Source: Phascolarctos cinereus (lineage: Eukaryota > Chordata > Mammalia > Diprotodontia > Phascolarctidae). Taken from it: a stretch of DNA of 64,000 bases. Made by a program: the position numbers and the translations under genes. The DNA is taken from NCBI RefSeq assembly GCF_002099425.1, contig NW_018343984.1:15847501-15911500 (forward strand). The letters are read 5' to 3'. The stretch's first letter is position 1, and every line of letters starts with the position of its first letter. The notes below the pieces were generated by a model. The model saw nothing but the letters and a program-made list of their open reading frames with translations, was not told the DNA's origin and did not search any database. Of this stretch, positions 22,511 through 33,126 are shown one piece after another.

Positions 22511-22760
22511 GTTGTTATTCAGTCACTTTGCAGTCATGTCTGACTCTTTGTGACCCCATTTGGGCTTTTCTCGGCAAAGATGCTAGAGTGATTTGCTATT
22601 TCCTTTTCCAAATCATTTTATAGATGAGGAAACTGGGTGGAATGACTTGACTAGAGTCACACAGCTGGTAAGTGTCTGAGGCCAGATTTGAACACAGGAA
22701 GATGAGTCTCCCTGACTCTAGGCTTGGCGTTCTATCCGCTGTGCAACCTAGCTGCTCCCC
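22511..22760 (-). repeat. Complete RTE-tailed SINE
   Basis: 'gttgttattcagtcactttg', 'ctctttgtgaccccatttgg', 'gatgaggaaactgggtggaa', 'gtcacacagctggtaagtgt' and head 'gtgcaacctagctgctcccc'. No clear target-site duplication was found by eye. Confidence 0.88.
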
Positions 22761-22799
22761 ACCCAGAACAGAAGCCCTCAATTGTGACAAATATGTTGA

Positions 22800-23560
22800 T
22801 TCAAGCAAATCAGATCAATACACTGTCAATATCTGACAATGTTGGTCTTATTCAGCAACTCTCTGCTATGAGGTGGGAAATACATTTTGCTATCAGTTAC
22901 TGAAGTTAAGATTGGTCACTGCTTTAGTTCTGAGTTCTGAAGTCTTTCAAAATGACTTGCTCTTACATTACTATTGTGGTTTTCTAAAGAGTTGTTCTCC
23001 TGGCTCAGCTAATTTTATTTTAGATCTGTTCATACAAGTCTCTGAACCTGTCATGCTCATCATTTCTTATGGGATAATAAAATTCCATTACATTCATGTA
23101 ACACAATTTGTTTGGCCATTCCCCAAATGATGGGCACCTATTTTTGCTTCCATTTCTTTTTATAACAAAAAGTGCTGCTATAAATATTTTTATCCAAATG
23201 GGTAATTTTCCTTTGTCCTTGACTAATTGGGGTATATACCTAGCATTAGTATTGCTGGTAAAGAAAAAAAAAAGGTCTGTATAGTTTAGTGACTTTTGGG
23301 GTTTAGTGCAAAATTATTTTCCAGAATGTTTAAAACACTCCCCAACTCCAACAGTTAGTATCCTAATAATAGTGAATAATAATAGCTAAAATTTATATAG
23401 TACTTTAATATTTGCAAAGCAATTTTATAATTGCCCTTCCATAAACCTCTCCAAAATTGCTATTTTCTTCTTTTATTGTCTATGCCAATACAATGGGTGT
23501 CAGATAGGACCTTAGTAATATTTTAAGTTGAATTTCTCTTATTATATGTGATTCCAGTGC
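22800..23560 (-). mobile_element. L1 3'-region fragment
   Basis: Antisense L1 3' landmarks: 'ggccattccccaaatgatgg', 'aaaaagtgctgctataaata', 'ttattttccagaatgtttaa' and 'aagttgaatttctcttatta'. A MIR-like scrap ('aataatagctaaaatttata') at about 23,370-23,440 interrupts it. 5'-truncated and dead. Confidence 0.8.
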
Positions 23561-23694
23561 TCTTTTCAGGTGTTATTATCATTATTATTGCCACAATATG
23601 TGATATAAAGGTAGGCATTAAAACAAGTATGCTGGAACTTATATATCCAGTTGAGGTCTGTCCTTTAAAATAGATCTTGTGGTGGGGGTGGGTG

Positions 23695-24955
23695 TTAGTG
23701 GATGAATTCTTAACCAAGCAAGGGTTAGAGGTGATTGCAAAAGATAAAATTGATAATTTGATTACATGAAATTGGAAAGCTTTCCATGAATGAAATTTAT
23801 ATTAACTAGGATAAAAAGGGAAGTGGTTGACTAGGAAAAAAAAATCTTTGTAACAAATCATCTCTGATAAGGGTCTGATGGCCAAGATATATAGGCAACT
23901 CAATGAAATATAGAAGCCCCAAAGCCATTCATTCCTCAATAGATAAGTGGTCAAAGGATATTAACAAACAGTCCTCAAAAGAATTGCAAACTACTAACAA
24001 CCACATGAAAGAATGCTCCAAATCCCTAAAATATGAGAAATGCAAATCAAAACAATTCTGAGATTTTAGCTCACACACATAATATTGGTAAACATGAAAA
24101 AAAGTGGGAATAGTCAATGGGGAAGGGATTGTAGAAATAAAAGCACACTAATGCACTATTGTTGGAGCTTTGAATAGATATAGGCATTCTGGGAAACAGT
24201 TTGAAACTATGTTGTTACATTGATTAAAAAATATCCATACCATTTGACCCCAAGATTCCACTATTAGCGCATATACCCCAGGGAGTTCAGTAAAAAAAAA
24301 AAAAGCCCTATATATACAAAAATATTTAAAGCAACACTTTTTTTTTTGTGGAAGCAAAAAATTAGAGACCAAGTAGATGTCTATAATTTGGAGACAGGTA
24401 CACATTCTGTACAAAACTGTTTTATAAGAAACAATGAAAAAGATGAATGCAGGTGAACATGAGAAGACTTACATGAACATCGTGATGCTAAGTGAAGTGA
24501 TTAGAACCAGGAAAACATTGTACACAGTAACAGCAACATAGTGTGATGATTGACTTTGATACTTAGCTCTTCTCAACAATACAGTGATCTAAGACAATTC
24601 CAAAGGACTCATGATGGAAAATACCATCCACATCCAGAGAAAGAACTATGGAGTCAGAATGCAGATTGAAACATACTAATTCCCTCTCTCTCTCTCTCTT
24701 CTTTTCTTTTCTTTCTCAAGGTTGCCCCTTTTTGTTCTGATTCTTCTTTCATAACATTGACTACTATAGAAATACATTTAAGATGATTGTAAATGTTTAG
24801 CTTATATTAGATTGCTTGCCATCTAGTAGAAGGGGTAGGAGAGGGAGTGAGGGAGAAAAAAGTTTGGAACTCAAAACCTTATAAAATTAAATGTTGAAAA
24901 CTATCTTTACATGCACTTGGAAAAATAAAATACTATTAAGTGGAAAAAATAACAA
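23695..24955 (+). mobile_element. L1 3' third (ORF2 end and 3' UTR), sense
   Basis: 'gatgaattcttaaccaagca', 'cattcattcctcaatagata', 'gagaaatgcaaatcaaaaca', 'ccataccatttgaccccaag' track the last part of L1 ORF2 in order. The 3' UTR ends 'ttggaactcaaaacctta' and '(g)aaaaataaaatacta'. 5'-truncated, no intact frame. It lies head-to-head with the preceding antisense L1 piece. Confidence 0.88.
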
Positions 24956-24974
24956 TAAAAATACAATATTAGCA

Positions 24975-25390
24975 AAGAAAAAAAGAAACAATGAATAAGA
25001 TGAATGAAGGTAAACATGAGAAGACTTACATGAACTGACTCAAAGCAAAGTAAGCAGAACAAAAAAAAATCTACTTTAATATATGTGGAAAGAACAAGAA
25101 CCAGAAGACAAATGAAACTTAATGATTTCAAATCATAATGAACAAGCTTGGCCCCAAAGACCAGCTCCCTCCCCTCTTGGAAGAAGTGGTAGATTATGAT
25201 TATGGAACCCTGAATGTAGAGTCAGATTTTTTTTTGTATACCTTGCTTAATTTTGCTGAACTTTACTTATTCTCTTTTCCATTATTTGTTATAAGGGATG
25301 GCTCTCTGGGAGGTGGAGGAGAGGAGAATATAATAGGAAATATATCTGATACAGAAATAAAATATAGCAATAACTTTTTTAAAAGTACAA
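24975..25390 (+). mobile_element. Second L1 3' end, different 3' UTR type
   Basis: Its start (24,984-25,035) repeats 24,428-24,479 almost base for base ('gatgaatg-aggt-aacatgag' block), but the 3' UTR differs: 'ctctcttttccattatttgt', 'gggatggctctctgggaggt' and an end near 'gaaataaaatatagcaataa'. This suggests two L1 subfamilies with unlike tails lying in tandem. Confidence 0.75.
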
Positions 25391-26361
25391 CACCTGTTTG
25401 AGGATAGAATATGTGTCTATGGCAGGACATGGGGATCTAATAATTGGTTTAATTTGGGGGTATTCAGTGCTTTGGGATGCCACTTTCCATTAGAGATTAT
25501 TATGGCTTCATGGGAAGTGCTCTAACCCATGAAGAAGACTGTTTCAGGTTCTACCAACACCTGGCACCAAGAATGTTAGAGGTAGGGCAATGATCTAGAG
25601 ATGAAATGGCATTACCTTTGGGAAGGAAATTGATCAGGACAGCAAAAAGGACTGGATCATATATTTTTAGCCACAGGGTAATTTCTAGCACATGCAACCA
25701 ATTTTTTCCAACACTGCCTTTTTCAATTGATACAACTATGAATGAGGTACATATACAAAAAGAATAATATGTATATTATATTTTAGATTATTCTAATATT
25801 ATATCATAATAATTATAATAATAATAATAATGATTCCAATATTAGATATCTTCAAACTAATGAAAAATTGGTTAGAAGATACAGTTTAAACCTGGTACTT
25901 CAGACTCTAACCTCAAGAAGGACACAGTTTAATTAATGAAGGAATAAATAAGAATATGGTTTGCAAATCTGAGAATAAAATTTCAGAATAGAGCAGAAAG
26001 GGAGAGAAACAATGATGAGAACTGAGTGAAGTAAAACTTCTTAGAAAAAAGTCCAAAGAAATGTACATAATCCCTCTCATTATAGACTCTCACAGATATA
26101 TCTATACATGCAAATATTAAATTGGAGGAGAGTTTTTAAAAACCAAGTACTCTTGACTGAGAAGGGAAAGAGAAGGAACAAAAGAAAAAAGAAATAAATA
26201 TTTTTTTAAAAAAGAAAATCAGTTTTAAAAAGTAGGGAAAGAATTAGCAAATGGGCATGGAGGAGGAGGGAACTTGTGACAACATTATAGGTTAGCATCA
26301 TTTTAACTTAAGCAGCCTCCTTGAAGTTATCCCAAGTGATCACTCAAGACATGCTTGAACT
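25391..26361. other. Unassigned sequence
   Basis: No gene or repeat is recognised. A short (AAT)n run sits near 25,800-25,832. A-rich, purine-biased sequence fills 25,860-26,260. Confidence 0.4.
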
Positions 26362-26372
26362 ACCTGAATTAG

Positions 26373-26632
26373 CTGTTGTTCTTCAGTCATTTGTGAGTTT
26401 TGCCCAACTCTTTGTGACCTCATTTGGGCTTTTCTTAGCAAACATTCTAGAGTAGTTTGCCATTTCTTTCTCCAGCACATTTTTACAGATGAGGAAACTG
26501 AGGCAAACAGGGTGAAGAGACTTGCCTAAGGTCACACAGCTAAAAAGTGTCTGAGGCCAGATTTGAACTCAGGAAGATGAGTCTCCCTGACTTTAGGCCT
26601 GGTGCTGTATCCTTTGTGTCATCCAGCTGCCC
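26373..26632 (-). repeat. Complete RTE-tailed SINE with perfect target-site duplication
   Basis: The whole element is present from 'ctgttgttcttcagtcattt' to the head 'gtcatccagctgccc'. A perfect 11-bp duplication ACCTGAATTAG flanks it (26,362-26,372 and 26,633-26,643). Confidence 0.95.
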
Positions 26633-26643
26633 ACCTGAATTAG

Positions 26644-26984
26644 AGCCATCTTCCAAGAAAAGCCACACAAGCCCCTTTTATTACTTAATAATCCCAGGAC
26701 GATTACATGTCATCCTACACCTTTCTCCCACTTCCCTCTTTATCCTCTGATCCCTCCCTTCTTCCTTTAAGCAGACAGCATTAGGAGCCAACAGTCCGAG
26801 GACCACTGCCAGGGAGGTGCCCACTTGGTACTGGCCTGAAAGACAGGGTGTGGGAGAGGGCCAGTAGCTGTTGGACCACCAGACTGAGTTTCAGAGTCAG
26901 GGTTAATCTTAGCAAGAGAGTGTCAGGAAGATGGTCCCAAATTCATGACGTCTGTTATTAATCAATAGAGCTGTCATAAGAAGC
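26644..26984. other. Unassigned sequence
   Basis: Moderately GC-rich, repeat-free to the eye; no gene recognised. Confidence 0.4.
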
Positions 26985-27145
26985 ACCATGGTTATGGTAA
27001 AAAAAAGTCTCAGGCTCTGCCATTTCCTTTCTGGGTAAATTTGGGCAAATCACTTCACTCTCTGGGCCTCACTTTCCTCATCTCTAATATAGAAGTGAAT
27101 AGACTAGCTAATCTCCAAGGTCCCTAAGAGCTCCCAAATTTTATT
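26985..27145 (+). repeat. MIR/Ther SINE
   Basis: 'ggctctgccatttcctttct', 'gggcaaatcacttcactctc', 'ttcctcatctctaatataga' and 'ctccaaggtccctaagagct' match Ther/MIR in plus order. Confidence 0.75.
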
Positions 27146-28194
27146 ATTCCTTGATCTGGAATATTTATTTAGATGAAATAGTTCATTTCTTGATGGGTTT
27201 GAATAAATAAGGTTTTGACTATAACAGTCTAAATAAGCATGAGCTGTCAGTATCACCTAAATACTTGAAACTATTTTATTTCCACTGATGATAGGAAAAG
27301 ACAGAAGGTGTGGAATGCTAGAGAGACCCTGGAGTGGATGTCTGAGGGAGGCTATATCAATCATTTCCCTTCCTGGAGATCTTTATAACCATTTGCTTGT
27401 CCTTTCTAAATACTTCTAACCTTGTTCAGGAGATCCTGCTGTTTCAAGAGGTTTTTTTTTCCCCCTCTAGTACTTTGATGACCTGGTGTTGATTTATTCA
27501 CACTCTATCATTGGGTCCCCACTGTGATCAAAGGCATGTATTTGCAAGGTGGCTGACTAGTGTTGGGACTACACTGTTCAGTGGAGCCACAGAACAGCTA
27601 ACATGACCACACAGGGCTCAAGCCTTATACTACTCAGCATGGGGCTCTAGGGACTGGAGATCTCTAGATTATCAGAAGCGTGTCACTGTTTGGGTGAGTT
27701 TAGACACAGCCTCGCCTCCTGTCTGGAGACCAAGAGAATACCAATGTGCTAAGATATCTAAATGCTGAAGATGCCTCCCCTTCTACTTTACTATTCCTCT
27801 AAAATGCATCTTTCTAAAGAATCATTTCCCAGACATCTGTTTCTGTCAATAGTGCAATGGAACTTTGCTTTCATTGAAGTTGGTGCTTCCTCTGCACCTC
27901 ACACCTGTCTGCCCATCCTGGGTGACTCTTATTGCTGTCCTTGGGCAAATCTGCCACGGGACACCCAAACATATGCTAAGAGTCTTGTCCACTTTCTTTT
28001 GATGTTGCTTGGAAACTAATTAAGTATGTAGGCTGATCATTGATTATTCATCACAATCTTGCTGTGACTAAGTCACTATTGCTTGCTAAGTCTTTCTAAG
28101 TCACTATTCTATTTTTTTTTCTGGTCATTTCCTTTATCCTCTTTAATATTTCCTTAGTTGTAATGTTTTGGACTTACTCATGCCCACCAAATGC
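27146..28194. other. Unassigned sequence
   Basis: About 1 kb with no recognised gene or repeat. An 85-codon frame near 27,762-28,019 has no recognisable feature. Confidence 0.4.
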
Positions 28195-28290
28195 CTCTGT
28201 GTTACCCTTTGGGTCATCCTCGACCTCGATTCTTTGCCTACCACCATGTTCAATGACTCAATCAGATCACAACACCTCAAAATCAACTTT
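28195..28290 (+). repeat. Possible L2 body fragment
   Basis: 'gggtcatcctcgacctcgat' resembles the L2 ORF2 string that encodes 'GVILDS', followed by diverged L2-like text. Short and uncertain. Confidence 0.4.
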
Positions 28291-28315
28291 TTGTTTTCAT
28301 TCTGGGGCTCCCTGT

Positions 28316-28835
28316 AAAGTCATCAAACATTTTAAGGCACCTATTCTTTGTCAGGCAATGTGCTAAGTGGTATATATACAAAGAAAGGCAAAAGATCTCT
28401 AAGAGTTTACAATCTAATGGGGGAGTCAACGTGCAATGGGGGAGTCAACTGTGTACAAACAAGATAAAAATGGGCTGAGTTGGAGCTAACTTAGAAGGAA
28501 GACATTAAAATCAAGGGAGAGTGGGAAAGCCTTTTTGCAGAAGATGGGATTTTAGCTGGAATTTGAAGGAAGCCAGGAGGCAGAAGTGAGGAGGAAGAGA
28601 ATTTCAGCTATAGGGGATAGCCAGAGAAAGTGCACTTGGTTGGGAGACAGAGTATCTTATATGAGTAATAGCAAGGAGGCTGGTGTCACTTGGCAGAATA
28701 TATGGAGAGGAGTAAGGTATAAGAAGATTAGAAAGATAAGGAGGGGTTAGTTGATGGAGGTCTTTAAAAACCAAATAGAGGAGATAATGATTGTGGAGCT
28801 AATGGGGAGCCACTGGAGTTGATTGAAAAAGACTC
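28316..28835 (-). repeat. L2 3' half-kilobase
   Basis: Minus-strand L2 blocks run in order: 'tgtcaggcaatgtgctaagt', 'acaatctaatgggggagtca', 'gaagatgggattttagctgg', 'ggggatagccagagaaagtg' and 'aatggggagccactggagtt'. A 15-bp piece around 'aatgggggagtcaac' is tandemly duplicated (28,417-28,450). Confidence 0.88.
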
Positions 28836-28862
28836 AGTGCTCTATCTACTTAGCTGCCTCTA

Positions 28863-29400
28863 GGAAGCATTGTATAAGAGTGGATAGAAAGCAGGGTCCT
28901 TAAAGTCAAGAAGTTGTTGTTGCTGTCCAGTTGTTTCAGTTATGTCTGATTCTTTGTGACCCCATTTGGGGTTTTCTTGGCAAAGAATGGTTTGCCATTT
29001 CCTTTCCAGTTGATTTTTACAGATAAGGAAATTGAGGCAAGTAGGGTTAAATGACTTGCCCAGAGTCACGTAGCTAGCAAGTGTCCAAGGGCAGATTTGA
29101 ACTTATGAAGATGAGTCTTCCCAACTTCAGGCCAGGTGCTCTATTCACTGTACCACATAGTTGTCCTGCGACACCTAGCTGATAGCTAGCCTGGGAGTGA
29201 AGAAGACCCTGGTTAAAATCCCTGTCTCTCTCACCTACTAGCTGTGTGATTCTTGGCAAGTAATTTAATCTCTCAATGCTTTAGGCAAATCTATAACACT
29301 ATAAGTTGCAGAAAAGCTGCCTACCTGCATTGGTAGAGGAAGTTTCTTCACCTGGGAGCTGCCCATCCCAATGAAATAGCAGGTACAGTCTTTCTTTATT
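28863..29400 (+). repeat. MIR-headed SINE with distinct tail, split by another SINE
   Basis: Left part 28,863-28,913 is the head ('gtataagagtggatagaaag'). Right part 29,196-29,400 continues with 'accctggttaaaatccctgt', 'ctctcaatgctttaggcaaa', 'tgcattggtagaggaagttt' and 'ccaatgaaatagcaggta'. The tail matches the copy at 11.1 kb. Confidence 0.75.
28914..29195 (-). repeat. RTE-tailed SINE inserted into the MIR-headed SINE
   Basis: 'ttgttgttgctgtccagttg', 'ctgattctttgtgaccccat', 'agataaggaaattgaggcaa', head 'tctattcactgtaccacata'. AGTCAAGAAG (28,904-28,913) and AGTGAAGAAG (29,196-29,205) are the likely target-site duplication. About 35 bases beyond the usual head repeat head-like text. Confidence 0.78.
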
Positions 29401-29599
29401 CCTACACTACAGAGTCAGTCACAGAGTCACAAAAATTTAAGTTGATAATGGTCATCCTTCCAATTACTTCAGATTCCTCCCTCTAGCTCTGGGAAAGGTA
29501 ATGAAACCAATGCCACCTTTCCCCAAAAGAAGGTGTAAATCAATTGTCTTATGACTTCAATCACCATTTCTGTGACGTCCCCATTGAAAAGACTCTGGC

Positions 29600-29778
29600 T
29601 AGAGGCAGCTAAGTGGTGCAGTGGATAGAACACCAGCCCTGGGGTCAGGAGGACCTGAGTTCAAATCGGCCTGAGACACTTAGTGCTTCCTAGCTATGTG
29701 CCTCTGGGAAAGTCTTAACCCCAACTGCTTCACTAAAAACAAACACAAAAACACAAAACCTAAACAAACAGTAAAAAA
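29600..29778 (+). repeat. Poly(A)-tailed tRNA-headed SINE with target-site duplication
   Basis: 'aggcagctaagtggtgcagt', 'ggacctgagttcaaatcggc', 'gggaaagtcttaaccccaac', then an A-rich tail (AAACAAACACAAAAACAC type). AAGACTCTGGC (29,589-29,599) and AAGACCCTGGC (29,779-29,789) flank it. Poly(A)-tailed copies are probably mobilised by L1. Confidence 0.9.
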
Positions 29779-29804
29779 AGACCCTGGCCACATGCCTCCT
29801 ATTC

Positions 29805-29935
29805 ATTCTCCTATTAGAATAAGAATCTCCTTGAAGTCAAGGAGATTTTGTTTGCTTGCTTAGATTTATATCTTCAGTGCTTAGCAGAGTACCCAGCACT
29901 TAGAAAGTGCATAATAAATGCTTTTTCTTCCTTAT
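29805..29935 (+). repeat. L2 3' end
   Basis: 'attctcctattagaataaga', 'cagtgcttagcagagtaccc' and 'gtgcataataaatgcttttt' are L2 terminal blocks. Confidence 0.75.
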
Positions 29936-30244
29936 CCAAAATCTAAGCTAATTTGAATAACAGATAGATCTGTATGGAAATAGGCCCACTTGTAAAAAGC
30001 CAACCTCTTTGCAAATGGCAAAATGGCCTCCCAAATATGGAAAACCATTTAGGGATATTGGGAAAGCAATCAGAGTATCAACAGACCTTGAGAGACAACT
30101 ATTAGTAATGCAAATCTCAGGTTCTCTTTGACTTTTGAAAAGACAAATCAACAGACGTTAAAGATAACTGGAAAACATTCAGATCCTGCCAAACTTCAGA
30201 GGCCAAAGGACGTGGTCTCACTTGGACCTGACTTTGTTTACATA
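29936..30244. other. Unassigned sequence
   Basis: No gene or repeat recognised. Confidence 0.4.
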
Positions 30245-30337
30245 ACAGATGTCTTCAAGAATTTTCAGAGTTCTCACCTGGAAGAAGGATTAGACTTGGA
30301 GCCATTTGGCTCCAAAGGGAAGAATAAGGAGCAGGGG
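30245..30337 (+). repeat. L3/CR1 LINE fragment, interrupted by a SINE
   Basis: 'gtcttcaagaattttcagag', a diverged 'cacctggaagaaggattaga' and 'ggctccaaagggaagaataa' follow the L3 3' region. The same block occurs at 40.5 kb and 53.7 kb. Confidence 0.65.
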
Positions 30338-30500
30338 GCAGCTAGGTGGCAGCTAGGTGGCACAATGAATAGAGCACCGGCCTTGAAGTCAAGAAGACCT
30401 GAATTCAAATCCAGCCTCAGACCAAAATTTGACACTTACTAGCTGTGTGACCCTGGGCAAGTCACTTAACCCCAATTGCCTAAAAAGAAAAAAAAATGAA
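30338..30500 (+). repeat. Poly(A)-tailed SINE with duplicated head
   Basis: 'ggcagctaggtggcacaatg', 'gacctgaattcaaatccagc', 'gggcaagtcacttaacccca' and an A tail. The first 12 bases (GGCAGCTAGGTG) occur twice in tandem, a small head duplication. Confidence 0.9.
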
Positions 30501-30560
30501 ATTGGGGTCCTCTGAATCAAAATCTAATGCTCTTCCAGTTGTACAACACTGCCTCCCATT
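30501..30560 (-). repeat. Short SINE/MIR head remnant
   Basis: 'tctaatgctcttccagttgt' and 'acaacactgcctccc' look like a minus-strand MIR head. Confidence 0.45.
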
Positions 30561-32165
30561 TAATGTCACCAAAAGTCCCACACGATGCTAACGTGCTGCA
30601 GAATCACAGGTAGCAATAGCTCATCTATATGGTGCCTTAAAGTAAAGAGGGTGCTTTGCTCACAACAACACTGTGCATGACTATGGTTCATTCCTAATTG
30701 CCTAATTCTGAGTTATTATCTAACTCACTAATTCTGAGTGTCTGAGAGAAATGATCATCCAGTCCCTAAGGCAAGATCTGAACCCCATTTCTATGACTTC
30801 AAAGCCACTGCATGAAGCTTCTTTTCTTCAATCTACAAATTATATTTGCAATCTAATTTACAACAAATTTACTATACAATTTACTTACAATGTCCACACC
30901 AGAAACTTAAATAACAGTGATCTGAAATTACTGCCCTTATGTAGTCAAATTCTGATGGAAAAGGAATTGCAAGTAGTCCTAACACTCACAGGGTTAAACA
31001 AACAAAACAAAACATTGTTTTAAGGTATTTTATAGAACCTTTAGGATTTCTTCCAAGTTTCTATTCAATATTAATTTTTACCTCAGGGGGAAGAAGAACT
31101 TTATGTAAAAGCCCTTTATTCTCCCATCCCTCCCGCTTACATTAAATAACAGAAAACTATTTTAATAATGTGATAGGGAATCTACAGACGAAACACTTAG
31201 GTCCACAAAAGGGAACCAATTTATTTCATAAATCAAATTCTTCTGCTCCTTCCAGCAATTTCCTTTTTCCCTGGGAAAGGGGTGGGAGGAATGCTGTTAT
31301 TATGTTCCATCTTTGCCCGTTTTTGTAATTTTAATTCATCATTAAGTAATGCTTTGCTTTTTAACATAAAGAATTCAGCGTGCTTGATGGAGCAGAGCTC
31401 TATGGAAAGTTAGTTCCCAGCAACAACTGTTTGGAGCAGAGGAGTTTATTAATTTATCAGGGCCTTATGTTCAATTTCAGCTTTTTCAGCTTAGGCACCA
31501 ACAATCAGCTGCACCTGTTGCCAATTAAAGTATTAATGGCATATCAATCAAAGACGAATCATTGCAAGAGGAGATCACACCAGCTCAGTACTCGTGTCAT
31601 TCCTTTGGAAGTCATCTTTTATTTCCAAAGAGAAGTTAAATCCATAAACCACACACTTCAGTCTGGAGCTGTCGCTCTTTCACAAAGATGTTTTTGGTGG
31701 CTTAACATTTTAGGCTGTGAGGGCAAATGTATTTTCCACCAGAGGAAACTGCTGTCTTGTATTTAAAAAGTAATAACATTGCCTTACATGGGGGAGAGCG
31801 GCAGGACCCTGTTAACATTTTTACGAAGCCTGACAAAAGTTAATTACTAGATTTACAAAAAGGTGGGAAGCTCTCATGTGGCTCAAGATTGATGGAATCT
31901 TCAGCACTACTTTAACGGGTTCTATATTTACTTCTAATGGGAAAGGAATGGTAACAAAGTAGAATAAGGGAGGGGGCAAAAAGGAGAGTTCTTTTGAATC
32001 CCCTTCCCTGACTAAGCCAGACCTTCCTTCAAGAGTAAGGTTTTGGACGTAGGATGGGAGGTCCCATTGTGGCAGTGGACAGGGGCCAGAATACTAGATA
32101 TTTGGTATTGCATTCACTAGGGGAAGTCATTTGTCAACAAGTCTGATGAGTAAGGGTATCTAATT
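30561..32165. other. Repeat-poor 1.6 kb with a candidate conserved non-coding block
   Basis: No transposon is recognised. 31,370-31,800 combines high complexity with many homeodomain-type sites ('ttattaatttatcagg' near 31,445, 'ccaattaaagtattaatggc' at 31,521-31,540). A 128-codon frame there (31,380-31,766) has no recognisable domain and no splice or codon evidence. Enhancer function is inference only. Confidence 0.4.
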
Positions 32166-32169
32166 TCAA

Positions 32170-32480
32170 CAGCCCAATATTTATTAAGCATATACCATAT
32201 GCCAGGCATATGTAGTGTGATCCTAGCAAGTCACAATCTTCAAGTGACTCATTTTTCTCATCTGTAAAATGAGGAACTTGAACTCAATGACTTCTAGGGT
32301 CCCTTTCAGCTTGCAATCTCTGGTCCAATGACCTTATCACTACAAAGCCAAAAATGGTTCCTGCTCTCAAGAAGCTTACATTCTCCCTGGGGGATAGGAC
32401 ATCTATACCTATAAATAAATGCAAAATGCATACAAAGTAATGTAATTTCCAGAGAGCTAACAACTGGCAAAATCAGGAAA
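32170..32480 (-). repeat. L2 3'-end fragment split by a MIR
   Basis: 'ccaatatttattaagcatat' and 'tatgccaggcata' (left), then 'gttcctgctctcaagaagct' and 'gggggataggacatctatac' (right) are L2 blocks. A plus-strand MIR 3' part ('tcatctgtaaaatgaggaac', 'ctagggtccctttcagcttg') occupies about 32,215-32,325. Confidence 0.7.
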
Positions 32481-32494
32481 GGCTACTCCCACAG

Positions 32495-32610
32495 GGGCTG
32501 TAGGAGAGGATGTCGGAGAATGTAAACTCTTTGAGGACTGGAGATGTTTTGATTTTCTCTTTATATCCCCAGGGCCTAGACAGGAGGCACTAATACATGC
32601 TTATTGACTG
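32495..32610 (+). repeat. L2 3' end
   Basis: 'gaatgtaaactctttgagga', 'atatccccagggcctagaca' and 'tgcttattgactgactgg' are L2 terminal blocks. It faces the two minus-strand L2 pieces on its right. Confidence 0.75.
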
Positions 32611-32735
32611 ACTGGCTAAATTAATCAATCAATAAGGATTTATTAATCAACTATTATGTGCCAGGTACTTTGCTCAGGGCTGGGAATATAAAAATGATAA
32701 CTGAAGTAATCTCTACTCACAACAAACTCAAATTC
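32611..32735 (-). repeat. L2 3'-end fragment
   Basis: 'aatcaatcaataaggattta', 'actattatgtgccaggtact' and 'ctgggaatataaaaatgata' in minus order. Confidence 0.75.
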
Positions 32736-32744
32736 AAAAGCTCA

Positions 32745-33042
32745 TTCATCATTCATCCATTCATCAGACAGTTATTAAACTCCTCCTGTGTGCCAGACAC
32801 TATGCTAAGTATTGGAGATACAAAGAAAGACAAAAAACGATATTCTGGCTCTCACATTCTAATGAGACAGAAAACATGGAAATATCTATCTATCCACCCA
32901 GCTATCTATCTATCTAATAACATATATATGTGTGTGTGTGTGTGTGTATAAACATATGTATATATGGAGAGAGAAGAAGAAGAAGAACAAGAAGAAGAAG
33001 AAGGAGGAGGAGGAGGAGGAGGAAGAGGAGGAGGGAGGGAGG

Positions 33043-33126
<84 letters not shown>

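Noticed and set aside
22800-24955. Single twin-primed L1 with 5' inversion
   Set aside because: The antisense and sense pieces appear to cover overlapping consensus regions, which a single inverted insertion would not.
31380-31766. 128-codon open frame
   Set aside because: No domain or splice signals supporting an exon; kept only as possible conserved non-coding sequence.
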